Assembly (NCBI GenBank): GCA_009767595.1
Contig: VSDK01027706.1
Location: forward strand, 228,102-292,101
DNA: 64,000 nt
Source of the DNA: Symbiodinium kawagutii
Lineage: Eukaryota; Sar; Dinophyceae; Suessiales; Symbiodiniaceae
Direction: 5' to 3'
Shown: positions 11,141 to 21,255 of the stretch, piece by piece
Numbering within the stretch: position 1 is the first letter of the stretch
How the letters are laid out: every line of letters begins with the position of its first letter
Position numbers and translations under genes: made by a program
Notes under the pieces: generated by a model
What the model saw: the letters and a program-made list of their open reading frames with translations, nothing else
The model's database searches: none
Told to the model about the DNA's origin: nothing

Positions 11141-11243
11141 CTTGCTGCCACAGGTTGGGCCGGAGCGCATATCCCAGCCATCCGACGCGAAAATGTGGAG
11201 GGGGTCAGCGTGTACAACCTCCTGTTGCTGGGCGAAGCTGAAG
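11141..11243 (+). CDS. Exon of unidentified protein (GWAGAHIPAIRR...)
   Basis: The acceptor is gactcacttgcag and the frame reads LAATGWAGAHIPAIRRENVE, then GVSVYNLLLLGEAE. The donor is probably GA (AAG|GATCCG). This exon gives the clearest example of intron polarity in the window. The 100 bp upstream is full of CCATCATT/GCCATCA words, and the 180 bp downstream is full of TGATGG/GGTTGATGA words. Family unknown. Confidence 0.6.
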
Positions 11244-11988
11244 GATCCGGTTGCTGATGGTTAATGAAGGTTGATGATGCTGACTTGTAACCACCTGGCT
11301 AATGATGATGAGTAATATATAGTCGTTAATGATGGCTGAAAATGCTTGACAGAGGGTAATAGTGGTTGATGAAGGTCCAAGGTTACTAGTGGTTGATAAA
11401 GCCTAATAGTGGTTAATTGGTTAATAAACATTGTAGCGCTGGTTGGCACTTTTAATGTTGGGATCATTAGTAATAGATCATGGTTTAAAAAATGCTTGAT
11501 AAAGATTGATAATGGATGGTCATCAACGGTTAATTATGGTTCTGCCCATTCATACCAGACTATTACCAGATGGTGTTCAATAACGGGTAAACGGTGACAT
11601 GTTAGTCATGTTGCTTACCAGATGATTGCAATGTGAATGGCAGGTGGCAATGGCGGCGAGCGCAGCAAGGCACCCCCTTGTGACGCGTGCACCTCCAGGG
11701 CACCGACTTTCATGTGAAGCTCAACCTTTTTCAACCATGGTGTTTACAGGTGGTTTAGAGGTGACATTCCTGGGAATTACTACAGGGAATCATTACGTAG
11801 TGACAGTGAGGTCACCAATTTTTTTTTAGTGGTACCATTTGCCCAGGAATTGTTACAGGCGACGTTTGAAGGGGATCTGACAGGGTCGCATATGGCTGAT
11901 GAAACATATAAAGAACAACTAGTCTGGGCGTTTGGTCGCTTTGCCGCAAGGGTTCTGGGTTGGGTTCTCAGGGTTCGTCCCAGCTAAG

Positions 11989-12049
11989 GAAGTATCACCA
12001 TGTGGTCATCACCGAAATGGCATTGGCCAAGTTGATCAAGGACGCCTGA
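11989..12049 (+). CDS. Candidate terminal exon (…VVITEMALAKLIKDA stop)
   Basis: The acceptor cccagctaag is followed by KYHHVVITEMALAKLIKDA and a TGA at 12,047-12,049. It reads like a natural C-terminus with an amphipathic helix. However, a GA donor (CAAG|GACGCC) just before the stop would make it an internal exon, so the gene end is not certain. It may close the gene carrying the 4.4-11.2 kb islands. Confidence 0.45.
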
Positions 12050-13595
12050 CACCAAGAGTCCTGCTATGTCCTGCTGTCCTTCCAGTGGTTGATGGCCGGT
12101 GCTGGTCAATCAAGCAGGTTGGTGCTGTGACGTTTCTTCAGATTGATTGTACCGTTGGTTTTGTGCCTAACTTGTTCCATTGGCCTCGGCGGAAGCCCTT
12201 CGAAAGACCCCAGAGTTCATGGTGATTGGCAGCACTTATTTCCATGAAGACCTATTAAGCATGACAAGATGATTATTTTGCCATTGATTGACAATTGATA
12301 TTGCTTATTATGAATTATATAAGCATTTGGTCATTATATAACTCATATTTATCATGTGGCTTGTGAGCCATTGATATCAGATATCCGTTGACTATTTATC
12401 AACCAGTGGTATGTGCACAACAGGTGGTTAGCTACCCATCGTGGAGCAACGCATTTTCACATATCACTGGTGTAAACATGTACCGGTTGCTGTTGGCGAG
12501 CTCAATGTGCCTCTCGGCTGGGAAGGCTCCCCAAAATGAATGAACATGACGCGTTGATTGGCTGATTACTTTCTATTTATAGTGTTGCGTCGTCAAAATC
12601 AACATGACACTTTGGAAACATGTGGTGACCCTCAGCCTTGAAATGGCAATCGACAGCTGGTCAAATATAGACTTCGCAGGTAACCCCCTAGTGCTGATTT
12701 CTGCGGTTCTTCACTTCAGTCCGAGAATGCCATTAGAGGCTTTGAGCCAGCTGCTGTGTTTTGTGCATGGATTGAAACCAAGATGAGCGGGAACCCCGCA
12801 CGTGCAACTGTGGAACCAAAGCATGACCCTTGCCCGTGGTCGACTATCGCATCCTTGAGCAGTATAGCCATCAGAAGCCACGATCAAACATCACTCATCT
12901 TGAATCATCATCAGCCACCACCAACCACCACCAACCATCACCAACCGTCACCAACCATGACCAACCACCACCAACCATCACCAACCATCACCAAGTATTG
13001 ATTCTCATGAACCACCACTTTCACCGCACCATGAGTTTCATGGCGGCCTGTCAACTTCAGGAGATCCAGATCTTTCCCAAGAAATTGGGTTGGCACCAGC
13101 GAAGCTCGGTGTCAGCAATCAAGTTATCCGATGAACCCTGTGATCAACCATGGCTGCGTGCATTTTTGGCCATGACATGCCATGACCATGGTCATCATTG
13201 AACACACTCAGTTGGTGTTGTTGGGGACAAATTGTTAAGCATGTTAACCATTAGTATATATTACTAGCCGGTTGCGGGCCATGCTTGCCCACGATTCAGC
13301 AACGGTCAATCATTGCCAGCCATACTTAGCCATAATTTGCCACCAGGAGCCATCATCCACCAACAATTGACAACCAATTAACCGTCCACAAATTAAACAT
13401 CAATTAACCACTAATTACTGTAGACACATATGAACTATCATTAAGCATCATTCACCCCATTATTCCAGTAACCACTAATCAACCATCAATCAACCAATAC
13501 TTATACGCGCAACCACATATCAACCCCATAGTTATGGCACCTTCACAAAAAAGTGTGGATTCCTTGGCTATCATTGTCACCGTGGCAGCCTTCAG
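12050..13595. other. Intron/intergenic DNA
   Basis: The DNA is AT-rich and includes a (CCACCAACCATCA)n-type run at about 12,895-13,000. An island at 12,727-12,890 contains open frames (for example AAVFCAWIETKMSGNPARAT) but no defensible splice sites. A second weak island lies at 13,030-13,130. No product is assigned. Confidence 0.4.
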
Positions 13596-13718
13596 GATTT
13601 GCCACGCCTGACGGCAAGCCGGTGCCGGTGCCGGGCAAAGTGGAGGGCTGGAACGCGGCATGGGTAGTGCCCCGGCGTTCGAACCAGGGGCTCCTAGTGC
13701 TTTGGGGCGAGAGTCGTG
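13596..13718 (+). CDS. Exon of unidentified protein (FATPDGKPVPVPGK...)
   Basis: The acceptor gcagccttcag and donor GTTGAT bound a frame reading FATPDGKPVPVPGKVEGWNA, then AWVVPRRSNQGLLVLWGESR. The opening resembles an exposed loop and the end a beta-rich segment. No family is recognised. GC is high and drops at both boundaries. Downstream intron DNA starts with TGATGG words as expected. Confidence 0.6.
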
Positions 13719-14316
13719 GTTGATGGTAGGTGTTACCGACAACAGCAGGGAAGCAGGTATTGGTTGGGCATGTTGCTTGGGTTTCTTGGTTGATTTATGT
13801 TGGGTTTCTTGCTTTGGGGTATGGGGCGGGTGCTTGAAGGGTGTTGTGTATCCAAGTGAACGAGCCGTTGAGACCTCGGTCTTTGAACTGGAGGTTTGAC
13901 CTCGGTACCGAGGTTCATGGATGGCAATCGGGGTGCTGACCCTCCCAAGGGTGATTCCTCAGAAACAGATGCTTGGTAAGTCCTTCTTAATGGCTAATGG
14001 TGATGATTAACCTCTTACGTCTCCTTAGTAAATGGACCTGGGTAAGCCGCAGTCATACCGTGATGAGTAGATCAGTTGTTTCTTGTTTTTCTTCTGGGGA
14101 TTCTCACCATCCACTACTGCAATACCCATGAAGTCACCATTTTGGACTGTGTCAATGGCTGATTATGACTGTTCTCCACAGAAGTGTTGATGTCTATTGT
14201 GTTGTTCTTGTTATTCTTGCTATTGTTGTTCTTTGCCAGTGGTGGTTTTGTTGCCGGTGTTGATTTCCTGCCTAAAACTCATGCCTACGCTGGTGGATTA
14301 CTTCATTTTTGCTCAG
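13719..14316. other. Intron-like DNA
   Basis: A G/T-rich stretch downstream of the donor, then a TTGTT/TGCTGTT-rich tract near 14,190-14,280. No exon recognised. Confidence 0.4.
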
Positions 14317-14465
14317 GAGAAGAAGGAACGTATCCGAAACTCTGAGTTCCGAGCTCGAGAATTCTTCAAGGAATCCTTGCCTCTCGGCGGCGGGGCATGC
14401 TGGATGTGGGAGGCAGACAGGTGGTTGACATTTTCTGCAAGATTGACACCAGCATCAAGTACGTA
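14317..14465 (+). CDS. Coding island with an apparent frame change
   Basis: After acceptor tttgctcag the first frame reads EKKERIRNSEFRAREFFKES. From about 14,380 the better frame shifts by one base and reads SRRRGMLDVGGRQVVDIFCK, then IDTSIKYVAHYED. Both halves look like real protein, but they are in different frames with no room for an intron. This suggests a one-base indel in the GGCGGCGGGG tract, either a sequencing error or a real lesion. Function unknown. Confidence 0.45.
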
Positions 14466-15002
14466 GCACATTATGAGGATGGTATCAACACGCGCATGCA
14501 TGTCCAGTTGCAAAGATTGGGAAACGAGGCAACAAGCGGATTGAGCTGTTAGATGTACCCGAAAAGCTGGGGATAACACAACTTACGTAGCAAATCATGG
14601 GGCTCTTCCAATGATGACAGGTCGAAAGTGGTCTGCTGGGGCTAGGGGTGGACACAGGGGACATGTCAGGTAGTTGGTACACAGACGCAGATCTTACATA
14701 TATAGCCATGTATGTGCAGAAATGCGCGTGCGGATACAGACATATCAATCTATTAAAGATGATTGCAAGTACAGTAATTTTTACAGCTTTAGTTCACAAT
14801 AACTTTTTCAATCTGCAGCCAGACTTACGCAGACACTAAAAAGGTGTGCCAGCGGAAAATTTCATTCATAATGCGTATTTGTGCATTTTTGTGTGTCATC
14901 CACTTGACCAATTTTCAGCGAAACCCACCAGCAGCCCCAAAATAATTGATGGCATACCTCGTGCGTACCTCCGTGGCATCAGTGCCACTTCCCTCCGCTA
15001 AG
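14466..15002. other. Intron-like DNA
   Basis: No exon, tandem array or recognisable element is seen apart from a short region at 14,560-14,720 with weakly open frames. Confidence 0.35.
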
Positions 15003-15126
15003 GAAGTGGAAGTGGTCCTCAGACCTGAAAGGTCCCCTGAAACTGCCACAAACTGATGACTTAGCTGGCTTTCGCGTCAAGGACGGCATGGTTTGCAGAG
15101 CAGGTCTCCGTGTTAGCCTCTGGTGA
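15003..15126 (+). CDS. Exon, possibly terminal (KWKWSSDLKGPLK...)
   Basis: The acceptor ccctccgctaag is followed by KWKWSSDLKGPLKLPQTDDL, then AGFRVKDGMVCRAGLRVSLW and a TGA at 15,124-15,126. A second frame (EVEVVLRPERSPETATN stop) is shorter. The longer frame looks like genuine coding sequence. Whether the TGA is the real gene end or a donor (for example GGTCTCC) lies earlier is not decidable here. Confidence 0.45.
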
Positions 15127-15629
15127 TCTTGTCCAGGTCGCAGTCGCTGGAAGATCACCATATTTTTTTTCGGGGAAACCCGCTGGGAGATTGAAAGGAA
15201 AACTGCAGCTTTCACCAGAATTTTATTGGGGAAGCCGCTTGGAAAGCATCCAAACATTTGTGGAGTTTCCAGCCAGCTGTTACTTGACCCATTGCCAGCT
15301 TGGATATCCCTTGTCCTTGTTGGTATCCCCTATTATCAACCATCCTCAATGAGCCCTGTAGACCAGCAACCATTGTTAACGAAATTCCTGTACAATCAAG
15401 CTAATATACAGTAATCAGTAATCATGACTTCAATTCGCAGCTCTGACACTTTCCCCGCAACTTTGTGAAAATGGCCTCGCAAGTTTCCACTCTTTGCTGT
15501 GCATCTCTGGTTGTGTGCATACCCAAACCAATGGTGGATATATGTACCTGATCGAGTCAAATCTTTAGAAAGTTGCATCAGCTGACAGTGCTACGCAACA
15601 CAGGCGTTCAGCTTTTCACTCTTTGGGGG

Positions 15630-15737
15630 TTTCTCAAGTCATAGGGCCATAGGGGTACCCCGAAATCATCCTTTATCAATCTTCATCAACCAGTTGTAAT
15701 AGACCATCCATTTTTATGGTTCCCTATATTAAGAAGC
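15630..15737 (+). repeat. 100-bp foldback element, copy 2
   Basis: The left arm GTTTCTCAAGTCATAGGG is followed by a short internal duplication (CATAGGGGTACCCC). The right arm (ATGGTTCCCTATATTAAGAA) is degraded. Confidence 0.55.
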
Positions 15738-17077
15738 CTTCATCCCTGCCACGACACCGCAGAGAGGGAGACTTCCAAGGGTTCCACTCTGCTGATGGCA
15801 CATTGCCAGCTGGAAACCAGATCCCAACAAGGGCACCACCCCAGGCCGAAAGCTTCTTGTCGCCTCCATGGTATAAGACTCCAGTGTTGTTTGTTGAACA
15901 TCATATGATGCATCACAACATCACCTGTACTGGGGTATTGTTGGTCATCAATTTGCTCTCCCTACACTGTTGGCTCTGATTTGTTTATGTACCGTTCCAT
16001 TTTATTGGCTCTTGCTGGCTAACAATCCTTTTGCTTGTCGTTTTGTTGGCGACTCTTACTATTGACACTATTGCTGCATTTGCCTCTTACTACGGTTGCT
16101 GTATAGAATTGTTGCCATTGATATTCTTGCTATTGCTGGCTACTGGTAGATAGATTCAGATGAATCAACCCTGCATATCCAATGTAGATCACCAGCTACC
16201 ATGCAGGGATCCGTTTCCCTTCCAGGACTTCTTGTTGGAACCTAGGAAGCCGGTGGCATGGCAGCAAGTGCCTGCATTATAGAGGTAGATCACCTAAGAA
16301 AGGGTGCCGCTGATTGACCTTTAGTGTTCTACAGTGTTTTTTTTCGCCTTTCTGCTGCTCAAAAGTTGATCCTTGTGCTGTTCTGCATTTCTACAGTCTT
16401 CATTGAGAATCACAATTTATCACCTTCCGTGTTCTGATGTGTTCTCCAATATTTCTTTGAACTATGTTTTTTGTTTATGGATACTGTTGGTGCCAGTTGA
16501 TAGTGCAAGTTTATGGACCTCTAGGTTTATCAACCCGGCGTTTCGTTCCTACGGGGATCTCTAATTTTTGGGAGGCGGGTTTGGCAGATGCGAGCCAGAT
16601 GTCACAAGTAAGGCCTTCAGCACAGCATCAACACAAGTATATATATAACACTCCTGGTAGCTCCTTAGCTTAAGGCTTAAGCTAAGGAGCTACCAGGAGT
16701 GTTCTAACCAAATGCTAGGTTGAAGTAAAAGTCACACCTATCTGATCTGGAATGTCTACCATGAGTAGTGTGGGGGACCTAGCCCTTAATATCAATACGG
16801 CCCACGAAATGAGACCGCCAATTTCAACATTTAAGCGGCAAACACGGAGTTTGCTTCAATGACACATGCAACCAAAACCATAGCTGCGTATCTAAACCAG
16901 TGTTCGGTCCAAAACATCGATAGTTGGATCCCAAACCACATGCATCCAGAAATTTGTTTTAACAGCATGACAATCGCTGGCTGTTGCTTGGGTGGGAACG
17001 ATGAGCCGTTCTGGGCATCCTTCTATGCCATCCCATGGCCTTCAAGCTGCTTCACAAATTGGGGTAGGGATGGGTAG
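15738..17077. other. Intron-like DNA with a perfect palindrome
   Basis: A moderately GC-rich stretch at 15,740-15,880 has an open frame (PSSLPRHRREGDFQGFHSAD) without clear splice sites. The remainder is AT-rich and holds the 57-bp palindrome at 16,647. No gene assigned. Confidence 0.35.
16647..16703. repeat. Perfect 57-bp palindrome
   Basis: The 28-bp arms starting AACACTCCTGGTAGCTCC are exact reverse complements around one central G at 16,675. A TATATATA run sits immediately to the left. There are no mismatches in either arm and no spacer. It can extrude as a cruciform or form a very stable RNA hairpin if transcribed. Confidence 0.95.
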
Positions 17078-17215
17078 GGTTCTGCTCACGGTTCCGCCTC
17101 GAGCTTGGCCCATCTTGGCCCCCAAGGTCTGGGAGAAGCTAGAAAGTCTCTATGGCGACGATGAGCCCTTGGACGAAGAAATGGAGGACCAGCGAAACCG
17201 AAGGCAAAGCAAGTG
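17078..17215 (+). CDS. Exon of unidentified acidic protein (possible DUSP-like motif)
   Basis: After gggtag the frame reads VLLTVPPRAWPILAPKVWEK, then LESLYGDDEPLDEEMEDQR and NRRQSK. The pattern vp..W....VW..L...YG resembles the end of the DUSP domain of ubiquitin-specific proteases, but that match is weak and partial. The tail is acidic and then basic. The donor is probably GTCATT at 17,216. The intron that follows begins with TGATGC/TTGATTCATGG words. It is probably in one gene with the exons at 17,410 and 17,960. Confidence 0.55.
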
Positions 17216-17409
17216 GTCATTGATGCTCAGGGATGCCTGCGATGCTTGTTGATTCATGGCTAGTCAATGGTGAATTGATGCTTGTTGATGCACATGCCCA
17301 AAACTTAGCAATAGCAAAAAGCTGACAAAACACCAAATCGAAGCAGAGCCGGGACACTGCTTGAGACCTGGTACGACCCGGAACATTGCGCTGCAGCTCC
17401 GTGGCTCAG

Positions 17410-17499
17410 GAGGAGGAGTTCGATGAGCTGGTGGCCAACTTGGATTCCTTGGAAGCTGACCGCTCTGCAAGGTCTGCCCTGATGAAGAAAGAGGACCCG
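17410..17499 (+). CDS. Exon of same unidentified gene (EEEFDELVANLDSLEADRS...)
   Basis: Clean boundaries (gtggctcag and GTGACC) enclose exactly 30 codons, phase 0 at both ends. It reads EEEFDELVANLDSLEADRSA, then RSALMKKEDP, which is acidic and strongly helix-forming, possibly coiled coil. Phase agrees with the 17,960 exon. High confidence that it is coding; function unknown. Confidence 0.7.
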
Positions 17500-17817
17500 G
17501 TGACCACCCTTTGTCGCTGCTGAAGCACCCACGGAATCATATTTAGATGAGTAGGTTCCAATGGTGAAGAGCTCCATCAGCAGACAAGAACAACCATGAG
17601 CCACAAATGTTGATAATTGATGGCCAAATGTCTCCTCGTTTTGCGATAGACCTAGGGGCTTTGAGTTGCGGGAAATCACTGGTTCCCTTACCTTGAGCCT
17701 CAGTTCATGGAGGCAAGAACAAGTTGATTTGCTGACCGTACTTGAGCATCAAGCAGTAGGACTATGCTAGCTTCTCCACTCTTTATATTCTGTATGAAGA
17801 TGATTCTCACGAGGACA

Positions 17818-17905
17818 ATCATTAGTAGGTATCGACTATTAGTAGGTATCCACCGAAAAGTATGTATGGTATGTATCCACTAAAAGTAGGTATAGTAGAA
17901 GAGTA
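17818..17905 (+). repeat. Imperfect GTAGGTATCCAC repeats
   Basis: Five dispersed copies of (A)GTAGGTATC(C/G)AC or close variants occur in 90 bp, just before the acceptor of the next exon. Confidence 0.55.
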
Positions 17906-17959
17906 GGTATCCACTGTTCATATCTCATGATGAGCATTAGCTGATCTCTGCACCATCAG

Positions 17960-18052
17960 GAGATTACCCGCCGTGGCTTGCGGCACTTGGCACTGGCCTT
18001 GGAGGAAGGTGCTGCTGGGGCGCCGGTGAAGAAAGCCAAGGATGAGGCGTGA
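17960..18052 (+). CDS. Candidate C-terminal exon (EITRRGLRHLALALEEG… stop)
   Basis: Acceptor ctctgcaccatcag is followed by EITRRGLRHLALALEEGAAG, then APVKKAKDEA and TGA at 18,050-18,052, 30 codons plus stop in phase 0. It joins without a shift to the 17,410-17,499 exon. The end looks like a natural C-terminal tail: a helix, then Lys-rich and acidic residues. A GA donor at CCAAG|GATGAG would be an alternative, so termination is likely but not proven. Confidence 0.6.
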   Translation, partial: EITRRGLRHLALALEEGAAGAPVKKAKDEA

Positions 18053-18530
18053 CGCATGGCAGACCCCGGGCAACAGCTCCTGATCACGCGCAGCCGCAAT
18101 GGTGACATGTGGCATGGATGAGGTTTTTTGACGTTTTTTTGAAAATCTCTTATGACCAACTTATGACTCCTTTACGATCTTGATTTTGATGATTCTGACT
18201 TTCCATATATGTTGAAAGGATAGGTGAATGATCGGTACAATGAGTTCCAAGTCATTGTTGGCCGCGTGTTTCTTTGCAGTCTCGGCCATCGTAGGAGCCA
18301 TTACATAGTAAGATTTGTCATTCATCAAATCGTTTTCTATCCAAGATCAACCACATGACGGCCTTGTTTTTTTGGTGCTTTCACTTTGAGCCATCGCAAT
18401 CTGTAGCGATCTCTCACTGCACGGTGCTGTGATCGGCTGACACAAAATTGATGAGCTGGGCGGAGTTGATCGGATCAGCAAGGATGGCATTTGCATGGTA
18501 GACATTGTTATGAACCATGGGATATAGCAT

Positions 18531-18665
18531 ATATATCCATGGTAGCTTGATGTAGCTGGTACCTGTTTGGGTAGCTTATAAGTGGGATAGCTTACTGGGA
18601 TAGCTTACCTTGAGCTACCTACCCAGCTACCAACCACTTAGGTAGCTTATAAGTGGGATATAGCC
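18531..18665. repeat. GGTAGCTTATAAGTGGGATA direct and inverted repeats
   Basis: GGTAGCTTATAAGTGGGATA occurs twice (about 18,570 and 18,640). GTAGCT/AGCTAC words lie on both strands between them, which would allow several alternative hairpins. Confidence 0.55.
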
Positions 18666-18677
18666 AGGGTGAACCAG

Positions 18678-18741
18678 CTATTGTTATTGACCCAGCTGGC
18701 AAGCATCCCAACATCAGGAAGGCAAGCAACGACCTGCAAAG
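18678..18741 (+). CDS. Weak exon candidate (IVIDPAGKHPNIRKASNDLQ)
   Basis: The acceptor is gggtgaaccag and a GA donor (CAAAG|GATTC) is possible. The frame IVIDPAGKHPNIRKASNDLQ looks protein-like but is short and the flanks are not sharply different in GC. No family. Confidence 0.3.
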
Positions 18742-19544
18742 GATTCAACTGGATTTGTTTTAATGAGATTGAAGCTCGAATCAAAAAAGGATTTGGACGG
18801 ATGTGTTGGGAATCGAATTTGGTTTTGGATTCAGCCAACGGGAACCTAGAGGAAATTTTCCTCGGACGGATTCAATTTGAATTAGAACCTGTGTGACGGG
18901 CGCATTGCACAGCTTCAGACTGTTGATCATGCGCGCGTGCCAGCCGGGCTGGCTAGACGAAAGCTTGTGATTTTTGGCAAATTGGTTAATTAGTTTTGTG
19001 ATATCGTGACATGGTGATGTGAAAGGGGCGAGGAGGATGCGAACTACCGAATGCAATGCATAGATTTTTTTCTATAATGTCCACCGTAAACCACTATTCA
19101 TCACCGAGAATCACCATGAATGAGCTGGGAGTCATAGAATTTCCATAGGATACCGCTACCTAATCGCTAATTATCACCATAAATCACTATCACTATCGGC
19201 AAATGAAACTCTAATCAGTATCAATTACCCAAAAATCTCTACAAATCACCAGAAATCATGAAATCATTAGAAGTCATTGTTACTGCAGGAGTTGACCTAT
19301 CAGTACAGTATCATGCGGTTCGCCTACTGAGTATCACCTGATGTGTTGATCCGGTCCAGGTTCCATTCCCGGAAGCGTTTCTTTTGCAACCCCAGGAAGA
19401 CAAAACCGCTACATGTGCGATGCTACAGATCTCATTATTGAATTTCCATGTTGAGGTTCACCATTTGGGCTCTATAGATCTCTATAGTGGATTGGGGGTA
19501 GTGTGAAGGAATCTTTGAGAGAACATTTTGATTAATAATGAAAT

Positions 19545-19658
19545 GGTTCTTTCTCAAGATTCGGAGCCCCCCAGAAATTCGGATGGTTTAAGACTATCAA
19601 TGATTACAACGGTTGTATTACATGATTTAGGGGTCCCTATATGGCTTGAGAAACCACC
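19545..19658 (+). repeat. 100-bp foldback element, copy 3
   Basis: The left side has GTTCTTTCTCAAGATTCGG and the right arm reads AGGGGTCCCTATATGGCTTGAG-AAAC. The right arm is better preserved. The centre has the typical GACTATCAATGATT tract. Confidence 0.6.
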
Positions 19659-19666
19659 ACATAATG

Positions 19667-19995
19667 ATGATATTTATTTTTACTGATGATCTGATTATAC
19701 TGATTATTACTAAATGATAATGATGATCAATGATTTAGCTGATTATTTTCCCCATGTACTGATGATCTGATTATCACTATTACTAATTATAAATGATTGA
19801 TCAGCAATACTGATATTTATTATCACTATTCTAGATATATATTCATTATTTCAGTATATGTATTATTACGGATTATATTACTGACTACTGAGTAATTACT
19901 GATGATAATTACTGTATTAAATACTGTATATTATGATTGAATATTGTACTGATTCATATTACAAGCATACTATTACTGATTATAAATGATTGATA
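19667..19995. repeat. Degenerate TACTGATTAT repeat block
   Basis: Around 330 bp of A/T-rich DNA dominated by variants of TACTGAT(T/G)AT, ACTGATGATCTGATTAT and TATTAT. Extremely low GC compared with the flanks. No coding potential. Confidence 0.7.
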
Positions 19996-20025
19996 CCGAT
20001 TGGACCCTGGATGATTGGCCCCAAG

Positions 20026-20095
20026 GCCTACAGGGAGGCCCGGCCCGTTCGTCGTTGTCCAACTTGGCTGAGTTGTGGATTTCTTATGCATTGCT
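20026..20095 (+). CDS. Exon candidate (…LSNLAELWISYALL)
   Basis: Acceptor ggccccaag is followed in one frame by LQGGPARSSLSNLAELWISY and ALL before a CTG|GTGTGG donor. LSNLAELWISYA resembles the sNlaWa helix of OPR-type repeats, but one motif is not enough to assign the family. A second frame (AYREARPVRRCPTWLSCGFL) is also open. Confidence 0.4.
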
Positions 20096-20501
20096 GGTGT
20101 GGAATAGAGAAACCCCGGAGAAAAGCACACACACAAAGATTTTCAAATAAATTTTGTAATATATGTTCGATTGAAGTTTACTATAATTGATGGTAATCAA
20201 TGCAGTCAATGTATTATACTAGTTATATGTCGTGATTTTACCCTGCCCTAAATGCCCGTTGTTGGATATCATGTGACCTGACCAACCACCCCTGAAACCT
20301 GCGGAATTGCAGCGGAGCACACAAATCTACTGCGAGTCATTAGCAGCAAGCCTAAGATACTGTACTTGGTTACGTCCCTAGTTCCCATTCTTGTTCATCA
20401 TTCTCTGTTGATCAGCCAATATTGGGAATCACTTCAGAGTCAGGAAGCATGAATTGCCAACAGTTAACAGTCACCAACCATTTTGTAGCACCATTTTCAA
20501 G

Positions 20502-20608
20502 CTAGGGAGCGCCACATCATTGACGTTGGTTATGGTCCAAAGCTGCCCAGAACTGCCACCGGCTCAGGCAGTGAGTTGAGCGCAACGGGCCGAAAGAGTG
20601 GGAGATGA
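20502..20608 (+). CDS. Candidate C-terminal exon (RERHIIDVGYGPKL… stop)
   Basis: Acceptor accattttcaag precedes RERHIIDVGYGPKLPRTATG, then SGSELSATGRKSGR and TGA at 20,606-20,608. The Ser/Gly/Thr/Arg-rich end is typical of a disordered C-terminus. A GA donor at GG|GAGATG could remove the stop. This is the last such island before the KEA exons resume at 22,006. Confidence 0.5.
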
Positions 20609-20988
20609 TTTTGGAAATGCGAAGATTTTGTCCAAATAAACTCTTTAGATATTTTTGGACAAGATGATTTGTTAATATTTGTGTGTGTGTGAAAGGGTAA
20701 GATGATACATGGAACATTTGATCATGCATATTGTTCCATGTTATATGCATTAGGATGATAAAACACTAGGATTGCAACATTCCAGACATATGCACAAAAC
20801 TGCAAGCTGACAAATGGAACTTTGACACATGGGCTGATTTTGTAACTCCAACTTGCTCTGGTACTCTGTAGCGGTTATCACTTGGAATAATGAACACGGT
20901 GATCACAGATAGCCATGACCAAATTGGGAGCAAAAACAAAGATCTGCTGACAAGGAATTTCTAGCTGCCCCAGAGAAGTTTGGTAAAA

Positions 20989-21255
20989 TCATATCATTGG
21001 AAGGCCATTCTTGTCTTTAGACTTCGCGAATTTGGGAACAGTGAAATTCAATGATGTCCTTAGATCATACGAGATCGACCCCACTAGCATCGCTTGCATT
21101 AGACTGCCATTGAGTGGGCAGCGCACAAGCCGCGCCCTTGCAGGGCCACCAATGGAATTCCCATGAAGCGAGCCATGTGCCCGCAAAAACGCTGAGAGCG
21201 CTGAGAGTACCTCAGATGGCCCAAGGGAAACCTGGAACTGTGACGTGCCCCCCAT
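20989..21255 (-). other. 88-codon minus-strand ORF, unassigned
   Basis: It reads MGGTSQFQVSLGPSEVLSAL at the start and GSISYDLRTSLNFTVPKFAK near the end, with balanced composition unlike the simple-repeat frames. It is the only convincing minus-strand candidate in the left half of the window. No homology recognised and no splice sites assessed; it may be a remnant of a mobile element. Confidence 0.3.

Larger units (their letters stand above)
18053..20025. other. Intergenic/intron DNA
   Basis: AT-rich DNA with the repeat clusters at 18,531-18,665 and 19,667-19,995, one foldback element (19,545) and one weak exon candidate (18,678), listed separately. Nothing else recognised. Confidence 0.4.
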
